This document shows, piece after piece, positions 21,156 through 29,489 of a DNA stretch of 64,000 bases (its first letter is position 1; each line of letters opens with the position of its first letter). The DNA comes from Bifidobacterium xylocopae (GTDB taxonomy: Bacteria > Actinomycetota > Actinomycetes > Actinomycetales > Bifidobacteriaceae). The notes under the pieces were generated by a model. That model saw only the letters and a list, made by a program, of their open reading frames with translations, was not told where the DNA came from and searched no databases. Location of the stretch: positions 1 through 64,000 of the forward strand of contig NZ_PDCH01000009.1 in NCBI RefSeq assembly GCF_003315615.1, given 5' to 3'. The translations under genes and the position numbers were made by a program.

Positions 21156-22055
21156 ATGAAGCAGCCAATCGTACTGAGCCTGGGGGAGATCCTGTGGGAC
21201 ATGCTCCCCTCCGGCAAACGGGCCGGCGGAGCGCCGGTCAACTTCAGCTACCACGCCAGCAAGAACGGTGCCAAGGGCTATGCAATCAGCGCCGTAGGCC
21301 GCGACGATCTTGGCCGCGAGCTGGAGGACGCCGTGGCCAAGGCGGGCGTGGACGCCTTCCTGCAGCACAACCAGTGGCCCACCTCCACGGTAGAGGTCCG
21401 GCTGAATGACCAGGGCATCCCCGGCTATGTGTTCAAGGAGGATGTGGCCTGGGACCACATGGAGCTTACCGATGACCTGAAGGAACTGGCGGCCAAGTCC
21501 GACGCCGTCTGCTTCGGCACCCTGGGCATGCGCAGCCAGCAGTCACGCGGGACCTTCTGCGACCTGCTGAGGGCCACCCGGCCCGACGCCATGCGATTCT
21601 TTGACATCAACCTGCGCGGCACGTACTACTCCAAGGACCTGATCGAGGAGCTGCTGGGCATGACGACCATGTTCAAGCTCAACGACGAGGAGCTGGTGGT
21701 CCTGCGCGACATGTTCCGCATCCCCGGCCAGTCCGACGCCGAGCTGTGCCAGTGGTTCTTCGACCGCTACGGTATGGACACCATCATCCTGACGGCCGGA
21801 AGCGACTACTCCACAATCTTCCTCAAGGACGGCTCCTCCTCCCGTCTGGGCACACCCCACATCCAGGTGGCCGACACAGTCGGCGCCGGTGACGCCTTCT
21901 CCGGCACGTTCGCCATCCACAGACTGGAGGGCATGCCACTCGCCCAGGCGCACCGGGCCGCCGTCAACACCGCGGCCTTCGTCTGCACCCAGTCGGGCGC
22001 ATGGCCCACCTATCCCGAGCATATCCCGGACTACCTGGGCCAGCAGGGCGAGTGA
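21156..22055 (+). CDS. Fructokinase, PfkB family
   Basis: A 299-residue ribokinase/PfkB-family sugar kinase that most likely phosphorylates fructose. The substrate-side motif is RAGGAPVNFSYHASKNGAKG. The catalytic signature ADTVGAGDAFSGTF carries the base Asp and the anion hole. The N-terminal LGEILWDMLPSGKRAGGAP is typical of bacterial fructokinases (ScrK type). GAAAGGAAG precedes ATG 21156. In bifidobacteria fructose-6-phosphate enters the phosphoketolase (bifid) shunt. The preceding ROK gene likely regulates it. Other PfkB substrates cannot be excluded. Confidence 0.87.
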   Translation: MKQPIVLSLGEILWDMLPSGKRAGGAPVNFSYHASKNGAKGYAISAVGRDDLGRELEDAVAKAGVDAFLQHNQWPTSTVEVRLNDQGIPGYVFKEDVAWDHMELTDDLKELAAKSDAVCFGTLGMRSQQSRGTFCDLLRATRPDAMRFFDINLRGTYYSKDLIEELLGMTTMFKLNDEELVVLRDMFRIPGQSDAELCQWFFDRYGMDTIILTAGSDYSTIFLKDGSSSRLGTPHIQVADTVGAGDAFSGTFAIHRLEGMPLAQAHRAAVNTAAFVCTQSGAWPTYPEHIPDYLGQQGE

Positions 22056-22107
22056 CCCGGACAGACCCCACCTCCCCCGCCAGGTAAGCCAACCAACCAG
22101 GCGGTCA

Positions 22108-22118
22108 GGGGGGGGGGG
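22108..22118. repeat. G11 homopolymer tract
   Basis: Eleven consecutive G bases between the convergent fructokinase and xylR genes. As it lies between two gene ends, any length change should have little effect on expression. Confidence 0.95.
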
Positions 22119-22157
22119 CAGTGGGGACGTCCCGCCGGGAGCGGACGAGCCCAGGAG

Positions 22158-23414
22158 TCAGCCCGCATCCTCGAAATACGCCAGCGGATCGTCGATGAAA
22201 CGGCGCAATCCCATTTCGGCGGCCCCCTTGAGCGCGGGTCTGCGGTCCACGGCAGGCATCAGGACACGGGGCTCTATCCTTCCCCTGGCCAGCACCTGGG
22301 CGGCGAGCCGGCCCTGTAGCCGCTGGGCCAGGTCTCCGCCGAAGTTGGCCCAGAAACCACCCAGCATCACCGTATCCACATCCGAATAGTTGATGACCGA
22401 TGTCATGACCGAGACCAAGGCGTCCAAGGCTCGGTCGATCGCATCGGCCGCTTTCGCGTCCCCCTCCTGCCAGCGCCGGTAGAGTTCGGCCGCCGCACGC
22501 GGGCTGACCGCCTCGTCGCCCGAGGCGATGCCCGCAGCCTCCACCAGGGCCCGCCGTCCCGCGTAAGTCTCCAGACAGCCACGCCGGCCACAGCGGCAGG
22601 TGGGCCCGTTCAGATCCACCGACACATGACCGAGCTCGCCGGCGAAGCCATGGTCACCTGGCTCGACGGCCCCCTTGCGCACCACAGCGCCACCGATGCC
22701 GATGTCGGTCGAGATGTAGATGAAAGAGTCGGTAGGCGTCAACGGCCGGGCAGCGGCGTCGTTTCCGGACCGGCCGCCTGACCGCTGGGTGGCATAACCC
22801 GGTATCTGGGCCAGCGCAGCCATCTTGGCCTCGTTGCCGGCCACCGGGTCCAGCCGGTCCACGAGTTCAAACCCACTCAGGTCGAGCCGCTCCCATCCCA
22901 GGTTTCGGGCCATGAGCAGGAGGCGATCATCGGTCACCAGACCAGGCAGGGCCAGGCCCGACCCCACGGTCCGGTAGCCGTGCTTCTCCAGTTTGTCCTC
23001 CACCGGCCGGGTTATCCGATCGAGCTTGGCGAAGATGTCCTGAGGGTCAGCCCGGCGCATGTCATCATCCACCCAGGAGGTCTCGACGATCCTGCCCGAC
23101 AGATCGAGGGCCATGCAACCATAGCCGTCCGTGTTCACCTGCAGTCCGATGCCCGCCCAGCGGCCCGGGGCGATGGCCAACGGCCTGCTCGGCCGCCCGT
23201 AGGCCGGCTGGGAGGAGTCCGGTTCGAGCTCCCGGACCACACCCTGGTCCAAGAGCATCCCGCCAAGCAGGGACAGGGTGGCCTTGGTCAATCCGGTGGC
23301 TTTGGCCAGGTCTGCCCGGCTCATGGGCCGGGGTGCGCGCAGAATGGTGCCGATAATGACGGAGAGGTTGTGATCGCGCAAATCCTCCTGGTTGATGCTG
23401 CGCAGAGATACCAT
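22158..23414 (-). CDS. xylR: ROK-family regulator, probable xylose repressor XylR
   Basis: A 418-residue ROK regulator. The N-terminal winged helix is around SRADLAKATGLTKATLSLLG; GRPSRPLAIAPGRW follows at the entry to the ROK domain. The ROK zinc motif is GELGHVSVDLNGPTCRCGRR then GCLETYAG. I chose ATG 23414; a GTG at 23447 in the same frame is an alternative. It is divergent from xylB. The intergenic region holds a TTTAAT-N6-ATTAAA dyad, and a related dyad overlaps the xylA -35 box, so a role as xylose-responsive repressor is well supported by context. Direct binding is inferred. Confidence 0.88.
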   Translation of the reverse strand: MVSLRSINQEDLRDHNLSVIIGTILRAPRPMSRADLAKATGLTKATLSLLGGMLLDQGVVRELEPDSSQPAYGRPSRPLAIAPGRWAGIGLQVNTDGYGCMALDLSGRIVETSWVDDDMRRADPQDIFAKLDRITRPVEDKLEKHGYRTVGSGLALPGLVTDDRLLLMARNLGWERLDLSGFELVDRLDPVAGNEAKMAALAQIPGYATQRSGGRSGNDAAARPLTPTDSFIYISTDIGIGGAVVRKGAVEPGDHGFAGELGHVSVDLNGPTCRCGRRGCLETYAGRRALVEAAGIASGDEAVSPRAAAELYRRWQEGDAKAADAIDRALDALVSVMTSVINYSDVDTVMLGGFWANFGGDLAQRLQGRLAAQVLARGRIEPRVLMPAVDRRPALKGAAEMGLRRFIDDPLAYFEDAG

Positions 23415-23528
23415 GCTTGCGTTCTTCCCTTCCTGGCGCAGGCCCACACCCGCCCCAACCCAATGGTCTCACACCATCCTCTCCTGACCGCCGATTCTGC
23501 TGCGCGGCGCAGGCCTGCAGGCCCAGTA

Positions 23529-23546
23529 TTTAATTCACTCATTAAA
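23529..23546. promoter_or_regulatory. Probable XylR operator between xylR and xylB
   Basis: TTTAAT-TCACTC-ATTAAA is a perfect six-base inverted repeat with a six-base spacer. A similar site, sharing TCATTAAA, overlaps the xylA promoter. Dyads of this AT-rich form are typical for ROK-family XylR repressors. Confidence 0.65.
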
Positions 23547-23621
23547 CAATTATCCTGGGCAGGGAATACACTGGTCGCCACGGGGCATGGACCCCACTGT
23601 TCGAGCGGCGAGGAGGCGGCC

Positions 23622-25130
23622 ATGGGGCGAATACTGGTGGCCGGTGTGGATACATCAACCCAATCATGCAAGGTGAGGGTGACCGACGCAGTGACCGGCG
23701 AGCAGGTGCGTTTCGGCCAGGCCATGCATCCCACCGGCACCGAAGTGGACCCGGAGGCATGGTGGATCGCCTTCCGCAAGGCGGCGGCACAGGCCGGAGG
23801 CTTGGATGACGTAGCCGCCATCGCCGTGGGTGGCCAGCAGCACGGCATGGTGACTTTGGATGAGACCGGCCATGTGGTTCGTGACGCCCTCCTGTGGAAC
23901 GACACCCGTTCGGCCCCACAGGCGCGAGACCTGATCAGGCGGCTGGGGCAGGCGCAAACCAACCCGGCCGAGTCCAACCGGGACAGCGATCCCTGCATGC
24001 TTGGCCGTCGACGCTGGGTCAAGGCGGTCGGATCCTCCCCCGTCGCCTCCCTGACCATCACCAAACTGGCTTGGCTGGCCCAGGAGGAACCCGATCATAC
24101 GCGCCGTATCGCGGCGGTCTGCCTACCCCACGACTGGCTGACCTGGCGGATTGCGGGACACGGACCAGCGCAGGCGGAACCACCGGCCGACATAGGCCTT
24201 GATGCCCTGTTCACCGACCGGTCAGACGCCTCGGGCACCGGATACTTCGACCCCGCCAACGACAGCTACCGTCGCGACCTCCTGGCACTCGCCCTGCCGG
24301 CCGACCTGGCGGAGCAGGTCATTCTCCCCCGAGTCCTCGGCCCGCATGAAGCCGGAGGCAGGGCCGACCCCTCGATCGCCGGCAAGAATGTCGCCGGCGG
24401 TTGTGTCATCGCCCCCGGAGGTGGAGACAACGCCATGACCGCCCTGGGCCTCTCCATGGACGTAGGCGACGTCTCCCTTTCCCTGGGCACCTCCGGCGTG
24501 GCTGCGGCCGTATCCCCCGCCCCGGTCTACGATATGTCCGCGGCGGTGACTGGATTCGCCGATGCGACCGGCCATTGGCTTCCCCTGGCCTGCACCATCA
24601 ACGCCTCCCGCATCCTTGACGCCGGCAGAGCCGCCCTGGGCGTGGACTACGACGGTCTGGCCGAGCTGGCCGACCAGGCCGAGCCCGGTGCCGGCGGCAT
24701 CAGCCTGATTCCCTATTTCGACGGCGAGCGCACCCCCGACCGCCCAGACGCCCGGGCCCGCTTGGAGGGTCTGACCCTGGCCAACACCCGGCAGGAGAAC
24801 CTGGCACGGGCGTTCGTGGAGGGCCTGCTGTGTTCCCAGCGCGACTGCCTGGAGCTCCTGAAACACCTGGGCGCACGCGTGGACAGGATCCTCCTGGTCG
24901 GCGGCGGCGCCCGCTCGACAGCCGTGCGTGCCTACGCCCCGGCCATTTGGGGCATGGACGTACTGCTGCCACGAATAGACCAATACGTGGCCATCGGCGC
25001 CGCCCGCCAGGCCGCCTGGACCCTGGCCGACACCCCCGAACCCCCGGCCTGGCCGGTGCAGATCGAAGCAACCCTAACCGCCTCCCCCACCCCAGCCGTC
25101 TACGCCCAATACGCCCGCTGGCGCGGCTGA
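23622..25130 (+). CDS. xylB: Xylulokinase
   Basis: A 502-residue FGGY-family kinase that phosphorylates D-xylulose to xylulose-5-phosphate, the substrate of the bifid shunt phosphoketolase. The N-terminal ATP fold has VDTSTQSCKVRV; VGGQQHGMVTLD and LLWNDTRSAPQA are xylulokinase hallmarks. In the C-terminal domain, LSLGTSGVAAAVSP and RILLVGGGARSTAVRAY are the adenosine and phosphate motifs. ATG 23622 has AGGAGG six bases upstream. An in-frame open stretch runs back to 22980 but is antisense to xylR and not protein-like. It converges on xylA with a shared terminator hairpin between them. Confidence 0.94.
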   Translation: MGRILVAGVDTSTQSCKVRVTDAVTGEQVRFGQAMHPTGTEVDPEAWWIAFRKAAAQAGGLDDVAAIAVGGQQHGMVTLDETGHVVRDALLWNDTRSAPQARDLIRRLGQAQTNPAESNRDSDPCMLGRRRWVKAVGSSPVASLTITKLAWLAQEEPDHTRRIAAVCLPHDWLTWRIAGHGPAQAEPPADIGLDALFTDRSDASGTGYFDPANDSYRRDLLALALPADLAEQVILPRVLGPHEAGGRADPSIAGKNVAGGCVIAPGGGDNAMTALGLSMDVGDVSLSLGTSGVAAAVSPAPVYDMSAAVTGFADATGHWLPLACTINASRILDAGRAALGVDYDGLAELADQAEPGAGGISLIPYFDGERTPDRPDARARLEGLTLANTRQENLARAFVEGLLCSQRDCLELLKHLGARVDRILLVGGGARSTAVRAYAPAIWGMDVLLPRIDQYVAIGAARQAAWTLADTPEPPAWPVQIEATLTASPTPAVYAQYARWRG

Positions 25131-25141
25131 GCAAATGCGCA

Positions 25142-25178
25142 AAGCCCCCCGGCAACGGGCTTGCCGCCGAGGGGGCTT
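25142..25178. terminator. Bidirectional terminator between xylB and xylA
   Basis: Nested inverted repeats: AAGCCCCC pairs with GGGGGCTT, and inside them CGGCAA pairs with TTGCCG around a five-base loop. T runs are short on both sides. The position between two converging genes suits a shared terminator. Confidence 0.75.
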
Positions 25179-25258
25179 CAAACACCTGATGACAGCTGAA
25201 GGAACCCCGGCGGACAGAGAGGCAAGAACGCGGCCGTCCACCGGGAAAGGGCCTGGTG

Positions 25259-26605
25259 TCAGGCCTCGGCAAGCGCCTCGATCATGTAGTTGCTGATTGT
25301 CGCCTTGACCGACTCCAGGTGATCGGACTTGCAGGCGGCGACCAGCTCGGACTGGGGCTTGTCAATCGCGTAGTCCTCCAGGGAGGCCAGGGAGGCGGAG
25401 CCGTCCTCGACGGACGTGCCGATGCCGGAATCGAAGGAGGAGTAACGCGCGGCCTGGAGGTTCTCGATGTACTTGTCCTCGTGCATCTTGGCGGCGACAA
25501 GGAGGCCGGCGGCGAAAGCGTCCATGCCGACCACGTGCGTGCGGAACAGATCCTCCGGCGTGAAGGAGGTGCGGCGGGGCTTGGCGTCGAAGTTCAACCC
25601 GCCGTGGGGGCCGATGCCGCCAGCGGCGATGACCTCCCACATCACCGACGTGGTCTCGTATAGGTCGGAGGGGAACTCGTCCATGTCCCAGCCGATCAGT
25701 TTGTCGCCCTGGTTGGCGTCCAGGGAGCCCAGGAAGCCGGCCTCGCGGGCCACGCGAATCTCGTGCTGGTAGGTGTGCATGGCCAGGTTCGCGTGGTTGC
25801 CCTCCAGGTTGAGCTTGAAGTCCTTATCCAGGTCGTAGGTGCGCAGGAAGTTGATCGTGGTCGCCGCGTCGTAGTCGTACTGGTGGAGGGTGGGCTCCTT
25901 GGGCTTGGGTTCGATCAGGAACTGCGCGTCCATGCCGATCTCGCGCGCGTAGTCCACGCACATGCGGAAGAGGGAGGCGATGTGGTCCTGCTCGCGCTTC
26001 ATCTGCGTGTTCCACAGGCTCTCATAGCCTTCACGGCCACCCCAGAAGACATAGTTCTCAGCACCAAGACGCTTGCCGATCTCCAGGCTGTGCTTGAGCT
26101 GACCGGCCGAGTAGGCGTAGATGTCGGCGAACGGCGAGGTGCCGGCACCCGCCTCGAACCGGCGGTTGGTGAACAGGGAGGACGTGTTCCACAGGAGCTT
26201 GACCCCGGAGCCCTTCATGTTCGCTTCGATCTTGTCGACCACCTTGTCCAGGTTGGCATTGCTCTCGCGCAGGGTGTCCCCTTCAGGCGCCAGGTCGCGG
26301 TCATGGAAGCAGAAGAACTCCACGCCCAGCTTGTCGAAGAGCTCGAAGGCGTAATCAACCTTGGCCAGCGCCTGGTCCATGGGGTCGCTGTACTTGTAGT
26401 AGGGCCGCTGGGCGGTGGGATCGCCGAAGGGGTCGACGAGCCCCTGGTTGAAGGTGTGCCACCAGGCCACAGCGAAGCGCAGCCAGTCCTTCATGGGCTT
26501 GCCGGCCACCACCTTGTCCTTGTCGTAGTAGCGGAAGCCCAGGCCTTCCTGGATGCCGGCCGAACGGCCCACATATTCGATCTTGTCAATGTCCCATAGC
26601 CCCAT
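25259..26605 (-). CDS. xylA: Xylose isomerase
   Basis: A 448-residue TIM-barrel enzyme that converts D-xylose to D-xylulose using two divalent metal ions. Landmarks include [13 protein letters not shown] with the catalytic His, [32 protein letters not shown] with the metal-binding Glu, and [14 protein letters not shown] and GSLDANQGD with further metal ligands. Length is typical of class II xylose isomerases. ATG 26605 is preceded by AAAGGAG at a good distance. A perfect TTGACA -35 and a TATCAT -10 lie about 100 bases upstream, with a XylR-type dyad over the -35. It feeds xylulose to xylB. Confidence 0.96.
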   Translation of the reverse strand: MGLWDIDKIEYVGRSAGIQEGLGFRYYDKDKVVAGKPMKDWLRFAVAWWHTFNQGLVDPFGDPTAQRPYYKYSDPMDQALAKVDYAFELFDKLGVEFFCFHDRDLAPEGDTLRESNANLDKVVDKIEANMKGSGVKLLWNTSSLFTNRRFEAGAGTSPFADIYAYSAGQLKHSLEIGKRLGAENYVFWGGREGYESLWNTQMKREQDHIASLFRMCVDYAREIGMDAQFLIEPKPKEPTLHQYDYDAATTINFLRTYDLDKDFKLNLEGNHANLAMHTYQHEIRVAREAGFLGSLDANQGDKLIGWDMDEFPSDLYETTSVMWEVIAAGGIGPHGGLNFDAKPRRTSFTPEDLFRTHVVGMDAFAAGLLVAAKMHEDKYIENLQAARYSSFDSGIGTSVEDGSASLASLEDYAIDKPQSELVAACKSDHLESVKATISNYMIEALAEA

Positions 26606-26681
26606 GGGGATGCTCCTTTGCGATGAAATAATATATGTGATGCCTTGCAACGGGAACGCCTTCGGCGCCTCCGACAGCCCC

Positions 26682-26711
26682 ATGATAAGACGATTGAACC
26701 TATTTTGTCAA
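26682..26711 (-). promoter_or_regulatory. xylA promoter
   Basis: On the minus strand TTGACA (26706-26711) and TATCAT (26682-26687) are 18 bases apart. Transcription would begin near 26675, giving a leader of about 70 bases that ends in the AAAGGAG site. Confidence 0.75.
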
Positions 26712-26720
26712 TTCATTAAA
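26703..26720. promoter_or_regulatory. Probable XylR operator over the xylA -35 box
   Basis: TTTTGT-CAATTC-ATTAAA has the same half-site/spacer layout as the dyad between xylR and xylB (one half identical, the other three of six). It covers the TTGACA -35 box, so bound repressor would exclude RNA polymerase. Confidence 0.6.
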
Positions 26721-26780
26721 TTATATATGGTGCACCTCGCCGTCTGTGAGACCGACTGGCTCGCAGCGCCCCGCTCCCGC

Positions 26781-27551
26781 TTACCCTAACGCAAGCGCGG
26801 CAGCCAAAGCGGCGACTGCTGCCCTGACCTGTCCAGGATCGGTTCGTTCGACTTGGGCTTCGTCACCACCCCCGCCCGGACCGCCGGAAGAGGCGACCAT
26901 GCGGCGGGCGGACATATGCACGGCGTCGACCCCGGCGGCCACGGCATCCTTGATGCCGGCCGGCTTGAGGCCTCCACCGGCCATGATCTGGATGCGGCCG
27001 GCGGCCTGCCGGGTGAGTGCGTCCAGCTGGTCCAGACCCCGGGGCACGGCGGAGGCGCCGCCGGAGGTAAGCACCCGGTCATAACCCAGGTCGATCAGTG
27101 TCTCCAGAGCGGCCGACCGGTCCCCCACCACGTCGAAGGCCCGGTGGCAGGTCAAGTCCACCCGCCGGCCCTCCGCGCTCGACTCGGTCCGTACCAGCTG
27201 GGCCATACGAGCCATGAAGCCCTCATCCAGTCCGCCCTGGCGGTCCAGGCCGCCGGTCACGATGCCGGCGGCACCGGCGCGGATGGCCAGGCGAGCGTCC
27301 TCCAGCTGCAGAACGCGCTCCTCCTCGTTGTAGATGAAATCGCCGCCCCGGGGCCGCACCAGCACCTGCACCCCCAGAGGCAGCCCGGCCCCGGCGCACT
27401 GCTTCACCAGGCCCAGGCTGGGAGTCAGTCCGCCGGTGGCGCCCAGGGCCACGCATAGCTCCACCCGGTCGGCGCCGGCCTGCCGGGCGATCGCCGCCCC
27501 TGCCAGGTCCTGCACCGCTATCTCCAACCGCACCCCGCCGCGCACCGCCAT
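26781..27551 (-). CDS. cutC: CutC family protein
   Basis: A 256-residue TIM-barrel protein of the CutC family, once linked to copper tolerance in E. coli; its real reaction remains unclear. Typical segments are GADRVELCVALGATGGLTPS, VLVRPRGGDFIYNEEE, VDLTCHRAFDVVGD, VLTSGGASAVPRGLDQL, IQIMAGGGLKPAG and VDAVHMSARR. GGGGAGACTGAC precedes ATG 27551. The gene lies between the xylA promoter and the anion permease; both neighbours look unrelated. The last 40 residues (Gly-rich GGPGGGGDEAQ) are less conserved. Confidence 0.85.
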   Translation of the reverse strand: MAVRGGVRLEIAVQDLAGAAIARQAGADRVELCVALGATGGLTPSLGLVKQCAGAGLPLGVQVLVRPRGGDFIYNEEERVLQLEDARLAIRAGAAGIVTGGLDRQGGLDEGFMARMAQLVRTESSAEGRRVDLTCHRAFDVVGDRSAALETLIDLGYDRVLTSGGASAVPRGLDQLDALTRQAAGRIQIMAGGGLKPAGIKDAVAAGVDAVHMSARRMVASSGGPGGGGDEAQVERTDPGQVRAAVAALAAALALG

Positions 27552-27658
27552 GTCAGTCTCCCCTCACCCGGGCCGTTCTGATCATCACCAGCCTAGCGCC
27601 GTCCGTCACGGATACGCGACACAGCCACCAACCGGCATCGGACAGCAGAAAGCCCCGG

Positions 27659-27686
27659 CGGCGCAGGAAACGTTCCCCTTGCGCCG
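27659..27686 (-). terminator. Probable terminator of the anion permease gene
   Basis: CGGCGCA pairs with TGCGCCG around a 14-base loop, about 30 bases beyond the permease stop codon. On the minus strand it runs into GGGGCTTTCT, a weak T run. Confidence 0.5.
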
Positions 27687-27712
27687 GTGGGATTGCATCG
27701 GTGAGTCGCTGT

Positions 27713-29185
27713 TTACCAGATGCCGATTACCTTCCACCAGCCCATGCCGATGGTCAGGAAGATGGCGATGGTGACCAGGCCGCAGATCAGGCCGATGCGC
27801 AGGAACTCGGAGGTCTTGACATAGCCGGCGCCGTAGATCAGGGCGGCGGGCCCGGAGGCGTAGTGGGTCATGGCGCCGATCAGCCCCGAGGCCACGCCCA
27901 GCATCAGGGCGGCTGCCGTGGCGGGCACGCCGGCGGCGACCGCCACGCCTAGGAAGAGCGTGTAGATGGCGGCCACCTGGGCCAGCTCAGAGGCGAACAT
28001 GTAATGGATGAAGAAGTAGAAGACGGTCAGGATGGCCAGGACCAGCATCCAGGGCATGCCGTGGACCAGGTTGGCGATCAGCTTGCCGGCCCAACCGGTC
28101 ACACCCAGGTCGTTCAGGGGCTGCGCCATGCCCACCAGGACGCCGAAGAAGATCAGCGTGGACCAGGCGGACTTGTTGGATGCCATGTCGTTCCAGGTGA
28201 TGATCTTGGTGCATAGGAGCACGGAGACGCCGAGGAAGGCGACCACGGTGGCCTCCACATGGAAGATCGAGCCGGTGGCCCATAGGATCAGCATGACGAT
28301 GAAGGTGACCAGCATGATCCACTCATGCATGCCAAGAGGCCCCATCTCCCTGAGTTCGGCCTTGGCATCGGCCTGGGCCCGAGGCACATGCTTGACCGTG
28401 GGCGGGAAGAGCCTGTAGATCAGGGCGGGGATGACAACCAGGCAGATCAGGCCGGGCACGATGCAGGCCAGGGCCCACATGCCCCAGTTGATGGAGACGC
28501 CCGACTTCTGCGCCAGCTGGAAGACCACCGGTCCGGCCGCCATGGCCGTGGCGAACATGGCCGATGTAATGGCGTTGACATTATTGGCGGTCAGGGCCAG
28601 GAAGGCGCCGATGCGCTTGCGGGACTCATCCGACTTGGGGGTGGATTCCTGCACGTCCGAGACCGAGGTGATGATCGGGAAGAGGATGCCGCCCAGACGC
28701 GCGGTGTTCGAGGGCGTGGCCGGGGAGAGCACCAGGTCCGCCGCCGCCAGACCGTAGGAGATACCCAGACTGGACTTGCCCAATAGGGAGAGGAAGATCA
28801 ACGCGATCCGCCGCCCAAGGCCGGTGGAGACGAAGCCCTGGGCGATGAAGAAAGCCGCGACGATCAGCCAGATCGAAGGTGAACCCAGACCCGCGAAGGC
28901 CGCCTTCTTGACATTCAGCGCACCGGTGAACATACCTACGGTCATGCCGATGATGGCCACCGACGAAGTGGGCAGGGGCTGCAGAATGAGGCCCAAAATG
29001 GTGCCGACAAAGACGCCGAGCATGCGCATGGCCTGAGACGTCAGACCATCGGGCGGGGGAATCACGAAGATGACCAGGCCCGCCCCCACGCACACCAGCG
29101 AGCGCACCAGCTGGCCGGTGTTGAACGCGGCTTTGTCCACCGCCTGTCCCTGGGCGGAGCCCGGTTGCTTGTCCGTACTCGACAT
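27713..29185 (-). CDS. DASS-family anion permease, probable dicarboxylate (malate) transporter
   Basis: A 490-residue membrane protein of the divalent anion:sodium symporter (DASS/SLC13, CitT-like) family, with about 12 hydrophobic segments. The SPATPSNTARLGGILFPI segment carries the SNT motif that binds the carboxylate and sodium in this family; the second SAT/MTHYASGPA-type motif is near the C-terminus (IGAMTHYASGPAALIYGAGY). AAGGAG lies seven bases before ATG 29185. It is divergent from the malolactic enzyme, which suggests malate as the substrate and possibly malate/lactate exchange. Citrate, succinate or tartrate are alternatives. Transport mode is inferred. Confidence 0.85.
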   Translation of the reverse strand: MSSTDKQPGSAQGQAVDKAAFNTGQLVRSLVCVGAGLVIFVIPPPDGLTSQAMRMLGVFVGTILGLILQPLPTSSVAIIGMTVGMFTGALNVKKAAFAGLGSPSIWLIVAAFFIAQGFVSTGLGRRIALIFLSLLGKSSLGISYGLAAADLVLSPATPSNTARLGGILFPIITSVSDVQESTPKSDESRKRIGAFLALTANNVNAITSAMFATAMAAGPVVFQLAQKSGVSINWGMWALACIVPGLICLVVIPALIYRLFPPTVKHVPRAQADAKAELREMGPLGMHEWIMLVTFIVMLILWATGSIFHVEATVVAFLGVSVLLCTKIITWNDMASNKSAWSTLIFFGVLVGMAQPLNDLGVTGWAGKLIANLVHGMPWMLVLAILTVFYFFIHYMFASELAQVAAIYTLFLGVAVAAGVPATAAALMLGVASGLIGAMTHYASGPAALIYGAGYVKTSEFLRIGLICGLVTIAIFLTIGMGWWKVIGIW

Positions 29186-29489
29186 GGGAGTGCTCCTTCA
29201 CATTCACGCGTGTCACATTCCGTTGTTCGTCACCGGCGGCTCGTCGTCGAGCCCCGCCGTGCGAAGTCCTCCCAAACTAGCGCCGATTCGGTACGGCCCG
29301 CAAATTAGGCAATCCAATAAGTCACTCCCCCAGGCGGACACCGGGGCGAGGCCGAAAAAGCCTGTATCCGCAAGGTTCGGACCATATTCGCCGGACGCAT
29401 TTGCGCCGCACGGCGAGCGTTTCTAGGCTGGGCCCTACCAGCGAGTCGCGCGACGGGGCGCGGCCGCATACAGCAAAGGTGAGTGAACG
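29186..29489. other. Divergent promoter region, anion permease and malolactic enzyme
   Basis: These 304 bases hold no gene. They should carry both promoters and the binding site of the LysR regulator encoded downstream. A plausible promoter for the enzyme is TTGCGC-N17-TAGGCT at 29401-29429. An AT-richer patch near 29300-29325 could hold the regulator site, but I cannot define it. Confidence 0.6.
29401..29429 (+). promoter_or_regulatory. Possible promoter of the malolactic enzyme gene
   Basis: TTGCGC (29401-29406) and TAGGCT (29424-29429) are exactly 17 bases apart, about 60 bases before the start codon. Both boxes are imperfect, as often in activated promoters. Confidence 0.4.

Noticed and set aside
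22980-23621. In-frame upstream extension of xylB
   Set aside because: Antisense to xylR and crossing the operator region; the FGGY kinase begins at 23622 behind AGGAGG.
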